Source of the DNA: CBDFMG01 sp965221205 [NCBI: bacterium]
GTDB lineage: Bacteria > SM23-31
Direction of reading: 5' to 3'
DNA length: 64,000 nt
Assembly: GCA_965221205.1 (NCBI GenBank)
Contig: OZ244870.1
Coordinates: forward strand, 1,550,001-1,614,000
Made by a program: the position numbers and the translations under genes. The notes under the pieces are model-generated. The model worked only from the letters and a program-made list of their open reading frames with translations. It was not told where the DNA came from and ran no database searches. Of the stretch, positions 35,857-45,218 are shown piece by piece (positions within the stretch are counted from its first letter, which is position 1; each line of letters starts with the position of its first letter).

Positions 35857-36006
35857 TACCTTAAATGATAAGTTCCACTTTTATACTTTCCAATTCTTAT
35901 AAACTCATTATTTTTAGTTAGGATTAGAGTAATATCGTCTATACTCATTGGGGCACTATTATATTTAATTATATCAATTATATCAATACATTTTTTTTGA
36001 AGACAT
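35857..36006 (-). pseudogene. HARE-HTH-like small protein, frameshifted at an A8 run
   Basis: A start region identical in kind to that of the nuclease gene (TGAGGTATTATC then ATGTCTTCA) leads into a run of eight A (35991-35998). With seven A it reads MSSKKCIDIIDIIKYNSAPM then SIDDITLILTKNNEF and IRIGKYKSGTYHLR, a small winged-helix of the HARE-HTH type usually fused to restriction enzymes. With eight A it stops after seven codons. Alternatively an ORF from 36050 runs through in the right frame with different first residues. Low-to-moderate confidence. Confidence 0.4.
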
Positions 36007-36033
36007 GATAATACCTCACAAAATATTGTATCA

Positions 36034-36719
36034 CTTAAAGGTAGTTTCAATTATTCCAATATCTTCATCATTTAATTCATATATGTTGGAAATTAAAGAT
36101 TGTCTATTTGGTCTTCTAAATTAATTGTATCAGCATCAAGACTGTATTTTTTTCGCTGAAGTATCTGATTTACTAGATTGTCAATTCTTTTTTTATAGCA
36201 TCCAGTGGGAATTTAACAGGGAGTTCTTGCAGGAATGTTTTTGAGATATTTACTGTTAATTCCGAATTATTTGAGAAACTACTAGCATAGTACCAATTAA
36301 TGATTTTTGAATTTAATAGCGCGGATATGTATTCGTAATATTTGCTGTATTCATCTCGAAGTAATAAGTTATTAATAGAAGCAAAAGTTTTTAACCTATT
36401 TGTATCAATAGTTGCAGTTAGGGGAATAGTGCCACCGCTTATATGTTGAATAATAATTTTCTTATCAGCTTCCCATAGATAATCAGATCGAGGTCTATGA
36501 ATATCGTTACTTATTCCATATTATATACTTGTTTATTTTATTAAGTCCATATTTTTCGATGGTTTTACCTTCTAATAATGGTTGATGAATTTCAGTTTTA
36601 TTAAGACTAATTAATTGTTTGTGCGCAACTACTCCTTCAATAATATCAATACAAAAAACACCCAATTTTTCTTTGTTTACTGCAGTCTTCTTAATAGCTT
36701 TAGTGTTTTTTATCTGCAT
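36034..36719 (-). pseudogene. TaqI/Eco57I-type (type IIG) R-M enzyme, C-terminal specificity relic
   Basis: Pieces: HQPLLEGKTIEKYGLNKINK, then after a frameshift SDYLWEADKKIIIQHISGGT, TFASINNLLLRDEYSKYYEY, ALLNSKIINWYYASSFSNNS and LTVNISKTFLQELPV. The C-terminal coil IDNLVNQILQRKK follows and, after another shift, IYELNDEDIGIIETTF. This order is that of the target-recognition domain of TaqI-like/Eco57I methylase-endonucleases. The methylase with its NPPY motif is absent. Not functional. Confidence 0.75.
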
Positions 36720-37004
36720 AAATTATTGAATGTGTAACTAACATTGTTTATATATTGGTTCTGATTAAAGAACGAAGTGCAAAAGTCATTGAATTCGATC
36801 ATTCAAAACCGCATTAATAATAATAAATATGCATTAAAAAATGTTATTTTGATTTTACATATATTGAACAGAGTTACTCAATCATAACTATAATAATTAA
36901 TCTGTTTGAACATACTGTATTAATTTTTATATTTTGTATTTGTTGTCTTGATCAAATAGTGTTGTCCAACCAGTAACTGAGGTGCTCCAATTAATTATAG
37001 ATGC
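36720..37004. other. AT-rich intergenic region, nothing recognised
   Basis: About 285 bases between the divergent R-M relic and the M28 peptidase gene. Strongly AT-rich; a promoter is likely but none stands out. No repeats or conserved ORFs seen. Confidence 0.4.
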
Positions 37005-37898
37005 TTGAATGCTGTCCGGGTTCTTATTTTTACTTCACTTATTGTTATATTCGCAGTTACTCCGGATCGTGCTGCCGGATGGCAGTTGGCTTCGCTTCCG
37101 GGATTATTGGAAGACGCAGCCCGTTTAGAAGGAAAATCCAACAGAGAAAGACAGGATATTCTTCAGGACATCTTGACCGAAAAGGGAATCGAATATTCTA
37201 TTGAGCCGTTTTCAGCGAAAAGTGAACGTAACAACCGTGTCATTAATGGAAACAACATTGTTGTAACGCTGGGTTCCGGAGAATCTGATTTTGTCATCGG
37301 TGCCCACTACGACAAAGTAGATGTTGGCAGCGGTCTTGTCGATAACGGCTGCTCCGCAATAATTTTGACACGGATTATTGAAGCTCTCTCGAACGAAGAG
37401 CTAAATCACAGGATCAGAATTGTGTTTTTCGATCAGGAAGAAGCTGGGCTTGTCGGTTCAGCTCAGTTTATTGAACAACATAAGGGCGATCCGATCGAAT
37501 CGATGATCAACCTTGATGTCAATGCGTATGGCAACACAACACTCATCGGGCCATCTGCTTCCACAGGAATAAACAGATTATATAGATTAGCAAAAACGAT
37601 ATGTGTGGAAAATGATTTTGAATTTCTCGTTTTTCCCGAATATGGTGGGAGCGACGATATAAGCTTTCAACATGCGGGTATTGAAAATATTTCGTTAGGG
37701 ATATCAACTGCAGAGCAAGCATATCAGTTCTGGCTCGCTTTGAATGGATCGGAAGAATTTCAGCCGGCTGGCACTCCGAAAGTGTTCACCATGATACATT
37801 CGAAGAATGACGCATTAAAGGAAGTCGAGTCCGCAGCTATGACACAGAACTACACTATCGTTCTGGAAATGATCAAACGCCTCGACAAGATGGATTAG
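37005..37898 (+). CDS. Exported M28-family zinc aminopeptidase-like protein
   Basis: 297 residues. Hydrophobic signal at residues 4-24 (LIFTSLIVIFAVTPDRAAG). Two-zinc site: H101 and D103 in IGAHYDKVDVG, D113 in LVDNGCSA, E145/E146 in FFDQEEAGLVGSAQF, and D in MINLDVNAYG. Members are periplasmic or extracellular aminopeptidases, or glutaminyl cyclase relatives. The start is uncertain: TTG at 37005 is the only codon available after the in-frame stop; an ATG at 37001 is one frame off, so a one-base error near the start is possible. Confidence 0.8.
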   Translation: MNAVRVLIFTSLIVIFAVTPDRAAGWQLASLPGLLEDAARLEGKSNRERQDILQDILTEKGIEYSIEPFSAKSERNNRVINGNNIVVTLGSGESDFVIGAHYDKVDVGSGLVDNGCSAIILTRIIEALSNEELNHRIRIVFFDQEEAGLVGSAQFIEQHKGDPIESMINLDVNAYGNTTLIGPSASTGINRLYRLAKTICVENDFEFLVFPEYGGSDDISFQHAGIENISLGISTAEQAYQFWLALNGSEEFQPAGTPKVFTMIHSKNDALKEVESAAMTQNYTIVLEMIKRLDKMD

Positions 37899-38029
37899 TG
37901 TTTATATATTATTACATATTTTTAGATTAATGATTACGCAACATAATTTATAAGATAAATAACCTTGGTACTCGTTAATAATCGTATTGTCTTTACCGCG
38001 TGATTAGAATTTACATAATTGTCATGGAA

Positions 38030-38157
38030 AAATTGCCACGTCGCTTCGCTCCTCACAATGACGGCAAGGATTTATTCTTTGAAAAACATTACAGAATGTC
38101 ATTTCGACCGAAATCTCAATATGAAATTAAAATCGAGATGAAGTGGAGAAATCTCAA
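38030..38157. repeat. Two widespread intergenic repeat motifs side by side
   Basis: At 38030-38063 the reverse complement of the common CGTCATTG-GAGGAGCGAAGCGACG-GGCAAT repeat (here GCCACGTCGCTTCGCTCCTC). At 38097-38157 a TGTCATTTCGACCGAA ... GTGGAGAAATCTC repeat. Both wordings recur in many unrelated bacterial genomes in non-coding DNA. They fill the gap between the M28 and PlsC genes. Confidence 0.6.
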
Positions 38158-38235
38158 TCTTTTTTCAAATGTCTTTTTATTTTAATTTCAAAATGGTAGT
38201 TTTGTTATGGCAATAATCCAAAAAGTTGAAAATTT

Positions 38236-38970
38236 ATGACCAATCTTCTCAAAATAATCCGCTCCGGTTTCTTGGCTGTTTGTATAGCACTCTACACTTT
38301 CCTTGGTTCGCTCTTTGTGTACATACTCTTTCCGTTTTTTGGGAGGAGGGGATATATCGATTTTGCCACGCGGGTGTGGGTTAAATTTATTTTATGGACA
38401 TCCCGGATCAAGGTAACTGTGGAAGGGCTTGAAAATCTGTCACTGGAAGAGAAATACATCTTTGTGGCGAATCACCAGTCACATATGGATATTCCTGCTT
38501 GTGTTACTGTAATACCCGCCCGGCTCAGGATGCTTGCGAAAAAAGAGTTGTTTCGTATTCCAATTTTTGGATGGTCAATGTGGATAGCAGGCCATATCCG
38601 GATCGACAGAGAGAACAGGGAAAAGGCGATAGGAAGTCTTGATCATGCAGTTGAACGACTCAAACATGAAAACATTTCGCCGCTCGTCTACCCGGAGGGC
38701 ACGAGGTCGCCCGATGGAAAAATCCATGCATTCAAAAAAGGTGCGTTTGTTTTGGGAATCAGGTCGAAACGGCCTATTGTTCCGGTTATTATCATCGGTA
38801 GCCGTTCGGTTCTGCCGAAGAATTCACTAATTCTCAATCCAGGCAACATCCATGTTGTTATCGATAAACCGGTTCCAACTGCTGACTACGAATTCACTGA
38901 CCGCAGCAAACTTTCCAAGCATGTGAGAGAAATCATCGAAAAACGGTTCAACGAAGCGCAGGGAAAATAA
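38236..38970 (+). CDS. plsC: 1-acyl-sn-glycerol-3-phosphate acyltransferase
   Basis: 244 residues. N-terminal membrane helix (about 12-34). Acyltransferase block I NHQSHMD with H80 and D85 (HX4D), block II IDRENREKAIGSL, block III VYPEGTRSPDGK, and block IV IVPVIIIGSRSVLPKNS. It makes phosphatidic acid from lysophosphatidic acid at the inner membrane. Stands alone on the plus strand, convergent with the dcw operon. Confidence 0.9.
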   Translation: MTNLLKIIRSGFLAVCIALYTFLGSLFVYILFPFFGRRGYIDFATRVWVKFILWTSRIKVTVEGLENLSLEEKYIFVANHQSHMDIPACVTVIPARLRMLAKKELFRIPIFGWSMWIAGHIRIDRENREKAIGSLDHAVERLKHENISPLVYPEGTRSPDGKIHAFKKGAFVLGIRSKRPIVPVIIIGSRSVLPKNSLILNPGNIHVVIDKPVPTADYEFTDRSKLSKHVREIIEKRFNEAQGK

Positions 38971-39019
38971 TTTGAACTATAATTGCATGAAAGGTTTACA
39001 AAAGAAATTTCAGAACAGA

Positions 39020-39058
39020 GTATAATGTAACACTTGGTCCGAAAATAACCTAAGTACC
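39020..39058 (-). repeat. IS1595-type terminal repeat, copy 2 (solo)
   Basis: Matches 30508-30546 at 37 of 39 positions in the same orientation, with no transposase sequence beside it. Probably a solo IS end or a very short derivative, in the gap between plsC and ftsZ. Confidence 0.65.
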
Positions 39059-39171
39059 ATAATATAAAATAATATATTAATAAAATCTATTTAGAAGTCA
39101 ATAATATTAATGCGTTTATAGCAGAAGGTATAGTATTGAGCAAGAATTAATTCCTACAATAGATAATATAA

Positions 39172-39210
39172 TGAAAAAGGGTGGTTCTGATTAATATCAG
39201 AACCACCCTT
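39172..39210 (-). terminator. Rho-independent terminator of the dcw operon
   Basis: A perfect 15-base-pair stem (39177-39191 with 39196-39210, loop TAAT). On the minus strand it ends in CCCTTTTTC, about 25 bases after the ftsZ stop. The best terminator in the window. Confidence 0.9.
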
Positions 39211-39234
39211 AAGCGAAAGAAGGAGGGAAGAAAT

Positions 39235-40401
39235 TTAATCCATTTGTTTCCGTAAGAAAGCAGGAATGTCAAGGTCTTCAGGAGCAAGCGGTGTCGATTC
39301 ATTAATGTGAATCTCCGGTTCACTCTCGTGTTCTATGTCATCTTTGATTCGTTCAAATGTCGGACGGTCACGTTCACGCACTGAAACTTCCGGCTTTGTC
39401 AATTCGATAAAGCGGTTATTGATCTGTTTAGGTTTTTTCGGTACGCCGTTGAAGCCCGTGGCGATAACGGTGACACGCATTTCATCATGAAGGTCTTCAT
39501 CGATAACCGCACCGAAAATAATATTTGCTTCCTTGCCGGTTGCATCGAAAATTACCGATGTGGCATCGTTCACTTCGAACAATGTCATATCTTTTCCACC
39601 GCAAACATTGACAAGAACACCTTCGGCACCTTCGATAGAAATTTCTTCAAGGAGCGGACTGGAAATCGCTTTTGTTGCCGCTTCAATAGCTCTGTTGTCG
39701 CCGTCTGCCGCGCCGGTACCCATTATTGCATCACCCATACCCATCATCACAGTCCTAACATCGGCAAAATCAAGATTCACAAGACCCGGTACAGTGATGA
39801 GATCGGAAATTCCTTTCGTGGCCTGATACAGAACATCGTCTGCCATCTTGAATGCCGATGCAAGTGATGTGTCTTTATCAACGATTGAAAGAAGCCTCTG
39901 ATTCGGAATGACAATCAGAGTATCGACTTTATCCTTGATCTGCTCGATACCTTCATCAGCACGGCTCATCCTGCACTTGCCTTCAAAGTGGAACGGTTTT
40001 GTTACGATACCGACTGTCAATGCACCAGCTGCTTTTGCTTCTGCGGCGATTATCGATGCAGCACCGGTCCCGGTTCCACCACCCATTCCTGCTGTAATAA
40101 AAACCATATCGGTGTCGACGAGAATTGCTGCAAGTTCAGCTTTGTCCTCTTCCATTGCCTTCCGGCCGACTTCGGGATTAGCACCCGCACCAAGGCCTTT
40201 GGTGATTCCACCGCCGATTTGCATTTTTAATTGGGCATTATTTGCATCTAGTGCCTGGGCGTCGGTGTTAACGGCTATAAAATCGACACCACGCAGACGT
40301 TCCTGAATCATGCCGTTTAATGCATTTCCACCGGCTCCACCGACACCGATGACCTTCATGATAGCGCCTTCGGACAATGATTCGTCAAACTCAAAAGTCA
40401 T
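39235..40401 (-). CDS. ftsZ: Cell division GTPase FtsZ
   Basis: 388 residues. Tubulin-type G-box GGGTGTG at 107-113, N-terminal GVGGAGGNALN, T7 loop NLDFADV at 209-215. A variable linker of about 70 residues leads to the conserved C-terminal peptide DLDIPAFLRKQ that binds FtsA and ZipA-like partners. It forms the division ring. AAGGAGGG precedes the start. Last gene of the dcw operon, about 100 bases after ftsA. Confidence 0.97.
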   Translation of the reverse strand: MTFEFDESLSEGAIMKVIGVGGAGGNALNGMIQERLRGVDFIAVNTDAQALDANNAQLKMQIGGGITKGLGAGANPEVGRKAMEEDKAELAAILVDTDMVFITAGMGGGTGTGAASIIAAEAKAAGALTVGIVTKPFHFEGKCRMSRADEGIEQIKDKVDTLIVIPNQRLLSIVDKDTSLASAFKMADDVLYQATKGISDLITVPGLVNLDFADVRTVMMGMGDAIMGTGAADGDNRAIEAATKAISSPLLEEISIEGAEGVLVNVCGGKDMTLFEVNDATSVIFDATGKEANIIFGAVIDEDLHDEMRVTVIATGFNGVPKKPKQINNRFIELTKPEVSVRERDRPTFERIKDDIEHESEPEIHINESTPLAPEDLDIPAFLRKQMD

Positions 40402-40501
40402 GTCACCCTCCTTCTGGTTGAATACGGTTTATGTGCGATATTTTTCATAATTTTTAAATTTCTATTTTCTCTGAAATTTGCTAATCGTTATCATTTCTAT
40501 A

Positions 40502-41737
40502 TTAGAAGAATTCGGCAAACCACTGCTTCATTCTGCCGTGAATTTTGTCGTATAATTTTGAGTCATCAACCATAAAATATTCGCTTGAAGACCGGTCGTG
40601 ATCACCATAGATCACAAGACCGACTCCGGTTGCATAGATTGGACTTCGTGCAGGATCGACGAGCCCTGATATGTTTTCAGGTATACCCATTCGAACCGGC
40701 ATATCAAAAATCGATTCCGCAAGCTCTACAGCACCCGAAATCAGGCTGCAGCCACCGGTAACGACAATGCCCGACGTCAGGAGATCGAGATAGTCTGATT
40801 TTTTGATTTCCCGGAGCGCAAGCGAGAAAAGCTCTTCCATTCTCGGCTGAATAATGGAGGTTAATATCGATTTTGACACTTTTCTCGGTTCACGTCCCCC
40901 GACACCTGGTACGGTGATATACTCCTCTTCAGTAATGTTATTGATATAACAGCAGCCGTGTTCGAGTTTAATATTTTCAGCTTGCTCAGGGGGAGTGCGG
41001 AGACCGATAGCAATATCATTAGTAACATTTTTCCCACCGAGACCAATTACGGATGTGTGCCTGATACTACCGCCGAAAACGAGAGCAATATCAGTAGTAC
41101 CGCCACCAATATCAAGAAGTCCAACGCCCAAATCACGCTCATCATCACCGAGAACCGCAAAGCTTGATGCAAGCGGTTCAAGAACAATATCCTGAACATG
41201 TAACCCTGCACGTTCAACGCTTTTGTAAATATTTTGAGCTGATGTCACTGCACCTGTTACGATGTGTGTTTCAACCTCAAGTCTGACGCCAGACATGCCG
41301 ATTGGATCCAGAATTCCGTCTTGTTCATCAACTATATACTCCTGCGGAAGAATATGGATGATCTCACGATCAAGAGGGAGGGAGATCGCTTTTGCCGCTT
41401 CAATACCTCGTTCGATATCGGCCTGATTAATCTCATTATTGTCATGAGATACGGCAACAATTCCTTTAGAATTCAGACTCCGAATATGATCTCCGGCAAT
41501 ACCCGCATAGACGGAATTTATATCAACACCCGCCATCAGTTCAGCTTCCTCAACTGCTTTCTCGATAGATCGGACTGTTTTATCGATATTGATCACCACC
41601 CCTCTTCGGAGACCGTCCGAGGGGCTTGTTCCCACACCGAGAATTTTTATTTCATTAAATTGACCTTTTTCAGCAACGACAACACCGATTTTTGTCGTCC
41701 CGATATCAAGCCCAACAATGATATCTTTGTCTGACAT
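40502..41737 (-). CDS. ftsA: Cell division protein FtsA
   Basis: 411 residues, actin fold. Phosphate-1 GLDIGTTKIGVVVA, the 1C domain (residues ~85-165), LLDIGGGTTDIALVFGG (phosphate 2), and the adenosine motif VVTGGCSLISGAVELA. The amphipathic C-terminal helix GRMKQWFAEFF anchors it to the membrane. It links FtsZ to the membrane and recruits later division proteins. AAGGAG before the start. Confidence 0.95.
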   Translation of the reverse strand: MSDKDIIVGLDIGTTKIGVVVAEKGQFNEIKILGVGTSPSDGLRRGVVINIDKTVRSIEKAVEEAELMAGVDINSVYAGIAGDHIRSLNSKGIVAVSHDNNEINQADIERGIEAAKAISLPLDREIIHILPQEYIVDEQDGILDPIGMSGVRLEVETHIVTGAVTSAQNIYKSVERAGLHVQDIVLEPLASSFAVLGDDERDLGVGLLDIGGGTTDIALVFGGSIRHTSVIGLGGKNVTNDIAIGLRTPPEQAENIKLEHGCCYINNITEEEYITVPGVGGREPRKVSKSILTSIIQPRMEELFSLALREIKKSDYLDLLTSGIVVTGGCSLISGAVELAESIFDMPVRMGIPENISGLVDPARSPIYATGVGLVIYGDHDRSSSEYFMVDDSKLYDKIHGRMKQWFAEFF

Positions 41738-41783
41738 GTAAAACTCCTTACATTTCGTAAATGCAGTTAAAGATTTCTGCTGA

Positions 41784-42569
41784 TCAATCAGCCTCTTTAA
41801 TGATAATTTGATTTTCGTAATTCAGATTTATAGTGCGCAGCCGTTCGGTAATTCTCTGTTCTTCACAATATTTCAGAAAGTATTCAAGTTTCGCTAATTT
41901 AAAACGATAATCTTCCGATCCGCAATTGACACGGATAAGGCTACCGGATAATATCAGCGACAAATTTCCGCCACTCCTATAGAGAATTTCTGAAATATGT
42001 GCAGAAATTGCCGGATAATATGTTTGTACCAGATTTATGAATGAAATCACTTTAGAAATTCTATCATCAGAGATGAGTGTCCCCGGCTTTTGCGGCGGCA
42101 GTTGAATGCCGGAAATGATCGGAAAATCTGCAGAATTCGAATTCCGCAGTCGCTTCGGCAGTAAATATCCCTCTTCATCAATAAAAAAGATCTTCTGTAA
42201 AACAATCATAGCAACGGGGACACGCTCATCAATATTCAGTTTTAAAATTCCGGGAAATTTTCTCCCGATGGAAGCAGTTCTAACAAATGGCTGTTCTTCC
42301 AATTTTGTTTTTATCGATTCAATGTCCAAATCTAGAATCGTACCATCCGGTTCAACCGGAATCAGTGCAGACAACTCCTCTTGAGACATAAACCATGTCC
42401 CGCTCACCTCAATCTGGCTCAATTGAAATGTTCCTGAGTGGTGTATCCAATAATTCACACCAATTACGAGGAAATAAAGAGCAATACCGACCGTTGCCAA
42501 ATAACCTGTTTGTTTCAACCTTCTGAGAAGTTTTTTAAGCCTCGTTTTCTTTCCGTTTCTTTTTTTCAT
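41784..42569 (-). CDS. ftsQ: Cell division protein FtsQ/DivIB
   Basis: 261 residues. A basic cytoplasmic start, one membrane helix (about residues 18-35, YLATVGIALYFLVIGVN), then the periplasmic POTRA-type domain with FQLSQIEVSGTWFMSQEEL and the beta domain ending INLNYENQIIIKEAD. It bridges early and late divisome proteins with FtsL. Sequence is poorly conserved, as usual; gene position between murC and ftsA supports the call. Confidence 0.88.
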   Translation of the reverse strand: MKKRNGKKTRLKKLLRRLKQTGYLATVGIALYFLVIGVNYWIHHSGTFQLSQIEVSGTWFMSQEELSALIPVEPDGTILDLDIESIKTKLEEQPFVRTASIGRKFPGILKLNIDERVPVAMIVLQKIFFIDEEGYLLPKRLRNSNSADFPIISGIQLPPQKPGTLISDDRISKVISFINLVQTYYPAISAHISEILYRSGGNLSLILSGSLIRVNCGSEDYRFKLAKLEYFLKYCEEQRITERLRTINLNYENQIIIKEAD

Positions 42570-42603
42570 CTGATTTTCTATCCAATGATTACTGTTTCCT
42601 GCA

Positions 42604-43989
42604 TTATAGATGTTTCTTCTTTAATCTGAGAATTATCCGCTCACTGATGTCCCACACATCTCCGGCGCCGAGCGTAATGATAATATCACTCGGCTTTGCA
42701 TTCTCGGCGGCATCATTAATAATATCAGCCTTTTCCGGAATATAACGTGCGTCTTTATGTCCGTGAGAATGGGCCCATTGTGCTATAAGTTCTCCCGTTA
42801 CACCCTCGATTGGTTTCTCACGTGCCGGATAAATACTCGAAATAATGACTGAATCTGCGTCGCTGAAACTCTCTCCAAACTCTTGATAAAAATCCCGTGT
42901 CCTGCTGTAAAGATGGGGTTGAAAGATTGCGGTGATTTTTCTGTCCTTCCAGCCGCTTCGTGCACCGCTGAGACATGCTTTGATCTCTGTTGGATGGTGT
43001 GCATAATCATCAATGATCATCACATCGTCTATTTCGTCTTTCAACTCAAATCTCCGGAAAATCCCGCTAAACTCATGTAATGCAATCCGGATTTTTTCCA
43101 ATGGAACATCCAGTTCCAGCCCGACTGCAATAGACGCAATAGCGTTTTTTATATTATGGAGTCCCGGCTGGGGAATTGTAAAGTAGCCGAGCGATTCGCC
43201 TTTTCTACGAACCATAAATAACGATTTGAATTGCTCAAACTGGACATCTTCCGGCTTATAATCAGCATCAGGATGATCACCATAAGTAATGATTCGCCGT
43301 TCGAGTTTCGGTAGAATGTCACGGACAGCTTTATCATCGAGACAGGCGATAATACTGCCGTAAAAAGGAACTTTTGACGCAAATTCATAAAAAGCATCCT
43401 GCAATGATTCTAGCTCATCATACGAATCAAGGTGTTCTCGTTCCAGTGTCGTAATAACCGCGATAGTCGGACTCAATGTTAGAAATGAGCGGTTGAACTC
43501 ATCAGCCTCGGTTACGATGTAGTCTCCTGTACCGACGCGGACATGTGATTGTAGGCTCTTAACTTTACCTCCGACCACGATTGTTGGATCAAGTCCCCCG
43601 CCAGTCAATACCTGGCCGACCATTGAGGTTGTTGTTGTCTTTCCGTGCGTGCCTGCAATACAGATCCCATATTTCAGGCGCATCAGCTCTGCAAGCATAA
43701 TTGCTCTACTGATGACAGGAATACTCCGCTTATTAGCTTCTACAATTTCAGGATTATTTTTCGGTATGGCGGCAGAATAAATCACAACGTCCGGATCAGA
43801 AATGTTTTCAGCACGATGATCATAAACGATATCCACCCCGAGATCTTTGAGATGGCGAGTAACAGCGCTTTCGACCATGTCCGAGCCGCTCACATGGAGT
43901 CCAAGATTTACCATAATCTCCGCAAGTCCATTCATGCCCGCACCACCAATTCCCACAAAATGGAGATGTTTAATTTTACCAAATCGCAT
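42604..43989 (-). CDS. murC: UDP-N-acetylmuramate-L-alanine ligase
   Basis: 461 residues. N-terminal HFVGIGGAGMNGLAEIM, GSDMVES, ATP-binding GTHGKTTTTSMVG, and C-terminal DDYAHHPTEIKACL and FQPHLYSRTRDF. All are typical of MurC, which adds L-Ala to UDP-MurNAc. Follows ftsW by 36 bases; the usual murG between them is missing. Confidence 0.96.
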   Translation of the reverse strand: MRFGKIKHLHFVGIGGAGMNGLAEIMVNLGLHVSGSDMVESAVTRHLKDLGVDIVYDHRAENISDPDVVIYSAAIPKNNPEIVEANKRSIPVISRAIMLAELMRLKYGICIAGTHGKTTTTSMVGQVLTGGGLDPTIVVGGKVKSLQSHVRVGTGDYIVTEADEFNRSFLTLSPTIAVITTLEREHLDSYDELESLQDAFYEFASKVPFYGSIIACLDDKAVRDILPKLERRIITYGDHPDADYKPEDVQFEQFKSLFMVRRKGESLGYFTIPQPGLHNIKNAIASIAVGLELDVPLEKIRIALHEFSGIFRRFELKDEIDDVMIIDDYAHHPTEIKACLSGARSGWKDRKITAIFQPHLYSRTRDFYQEFGESFSDADSVIISSIYPAREKPIEGVTGELIAQWAHSHGHKDARYIPEKADIINDAAENAKPSDIIITLGAGDVWDISERIILRLKKKHL

Positions 43990-44025
43990 ACTTGAATTAC
44001 AACAGTTCTCAATGTTTCAAGAATG

Positions 44026-45180
44026 TTACACAGTTTTTGTATACTGTGTTGCATATCTTTGTCGTTTAGATTTCCTATTTAACTGTTTCAGACATTTCTG
44101 TTTCGCTATGTTTAGCAAGATGCCGCACGCGCCCAGCGAGCATAGCAGCGATGTCCCGCCGTAACTGATGAACGGTATAGGCAGACCGGTTGTCGGAAGC
44201 AGCCCACTCACGACACCGACATTGGTAAAGGCTGCAAGAACAATGCTGATGGTTATACCTATTGCCAGGAGTGAACCAAACGGGTCATGCGCACGTTTGG
44301 CAATAACGATACCGCGCCAGAAAAATATCAGAAATAGTGTCAAAACAATAAAAGTACCGATGAAACCGAATTCTTCGCCGATTATCGAAAATATAAAATC
44401 GGTAAACGGCTCTGGAAGGTAAAGCAGTTTCTCTTTGCTGTTGCCGATTCCTACACCGAAAACGCCGCCACTCCCGAGACTTATAAGTGATTGATTAATC
44501 TGATAGTTACTGCCTAATAAATCGGACTGGGGATTGAGGAATCCCATAAGCCGCTGCATACGGTACGGTGAATTCAATACTGCACCGTATGCAACAGGAA
44601 TGGAAGCCAATCCAGTCATAGCGAGGTGTTTTATTCTTATTTTGCCGATGTAAAATAGCATAAATGCAATTGCCGTCAAAAACACCGCACTTGAAAAGTC
44701 CGGTTCAAGAAAAATCAAAAACACAATTCCCAAAACAATTAAAAATAACGGGAGATATCCATCGACAAAACGCCAGAGTTTTTCACGCTTTCTTGTAAGA
44801 GTGTCTGCGAGATAGAGGATTAGAGCGTATTTCGCAAATTCCGACGGTTGAAACGAGAATGATCCAATCTCAATCCATCTGTTGATACTTTTAACCGTAC
44901 CAGATTGAATGAAAACCATATAGAATAAGAGGCCAAACGAAACATATAATCCAAATATTGCGTACTTTGAGAACACTTGATAATTGATTATTGATAAGAA
45001 AAGCATAATTATTATGCCAAAACAGACACGCAATAAATGGCGTTTCAAGAAGAAATGAGCATCGTCGAATTTAGAAGATGCAACAGCAAAGCTTGCACTA
45101 TACACCATAACAATCCCAATTCCTACTAGAACAAGTATGGTGATAAGAAGAGTGTAGTCTGTTGAATTTTTTTTGTCCAT
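44026..45180 (-). CDS. ftsW: Peptidoglycan glycosyltransferase FtsW (SEDS)
   Basis: 384 residues, ten membrane helices. SEDS signatures: MVYSASFAVA, SFQPSEFAKYALILYLAD (with the conserved E in the PSE motif), EPDFSSAVFL, KEKLLYLPEPFTDFIFSIIG and GLPIPFISYGGTSLL near the C-terminus. It polymerises septal glycan from lipid II, with the FtsI-type PBP of this operon as partner. Between murD and murC. Confidence 0.95.
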   Translation of the reverse strand: MDKKNSTDYTLLITILVLVGIGIVMVYSASFAVASSKFDDAHFFLKRHLLRVCFGIIIMLFLSIINYQVFSKYAIFGLYVSFGLLFYMVFIQSGTVKSINRWIEIGSFSFQPSEFAKYALILYLADTLTRKREKLWRFVDGYLPLFLIVLGIVFLIFLEPDFSSAVFLTAIAFMLFYIGKIRIKHLAMTGLASIPVAYGAVLNSPYRMQRLMGFLNPQSDLLGSNYQINQSLISLGSGGVFGVGIGNSKEKLLYLPEPFTDFIFSIIGEEFGFIGTFIVLTLFLIFFWRGIVIAKRAHDPFGSLLAIGITISIVLAAFTNVGVVSGLLPTTGLPIPFISYGGTSLLCSLGACGILLNIAKQKCLKQLNRKSKRQRYATQYTKTV

Positions 45181-45218
45181 AACTCTTATTTACATCAAAT
45201 TTACATCAAAAGATATTA

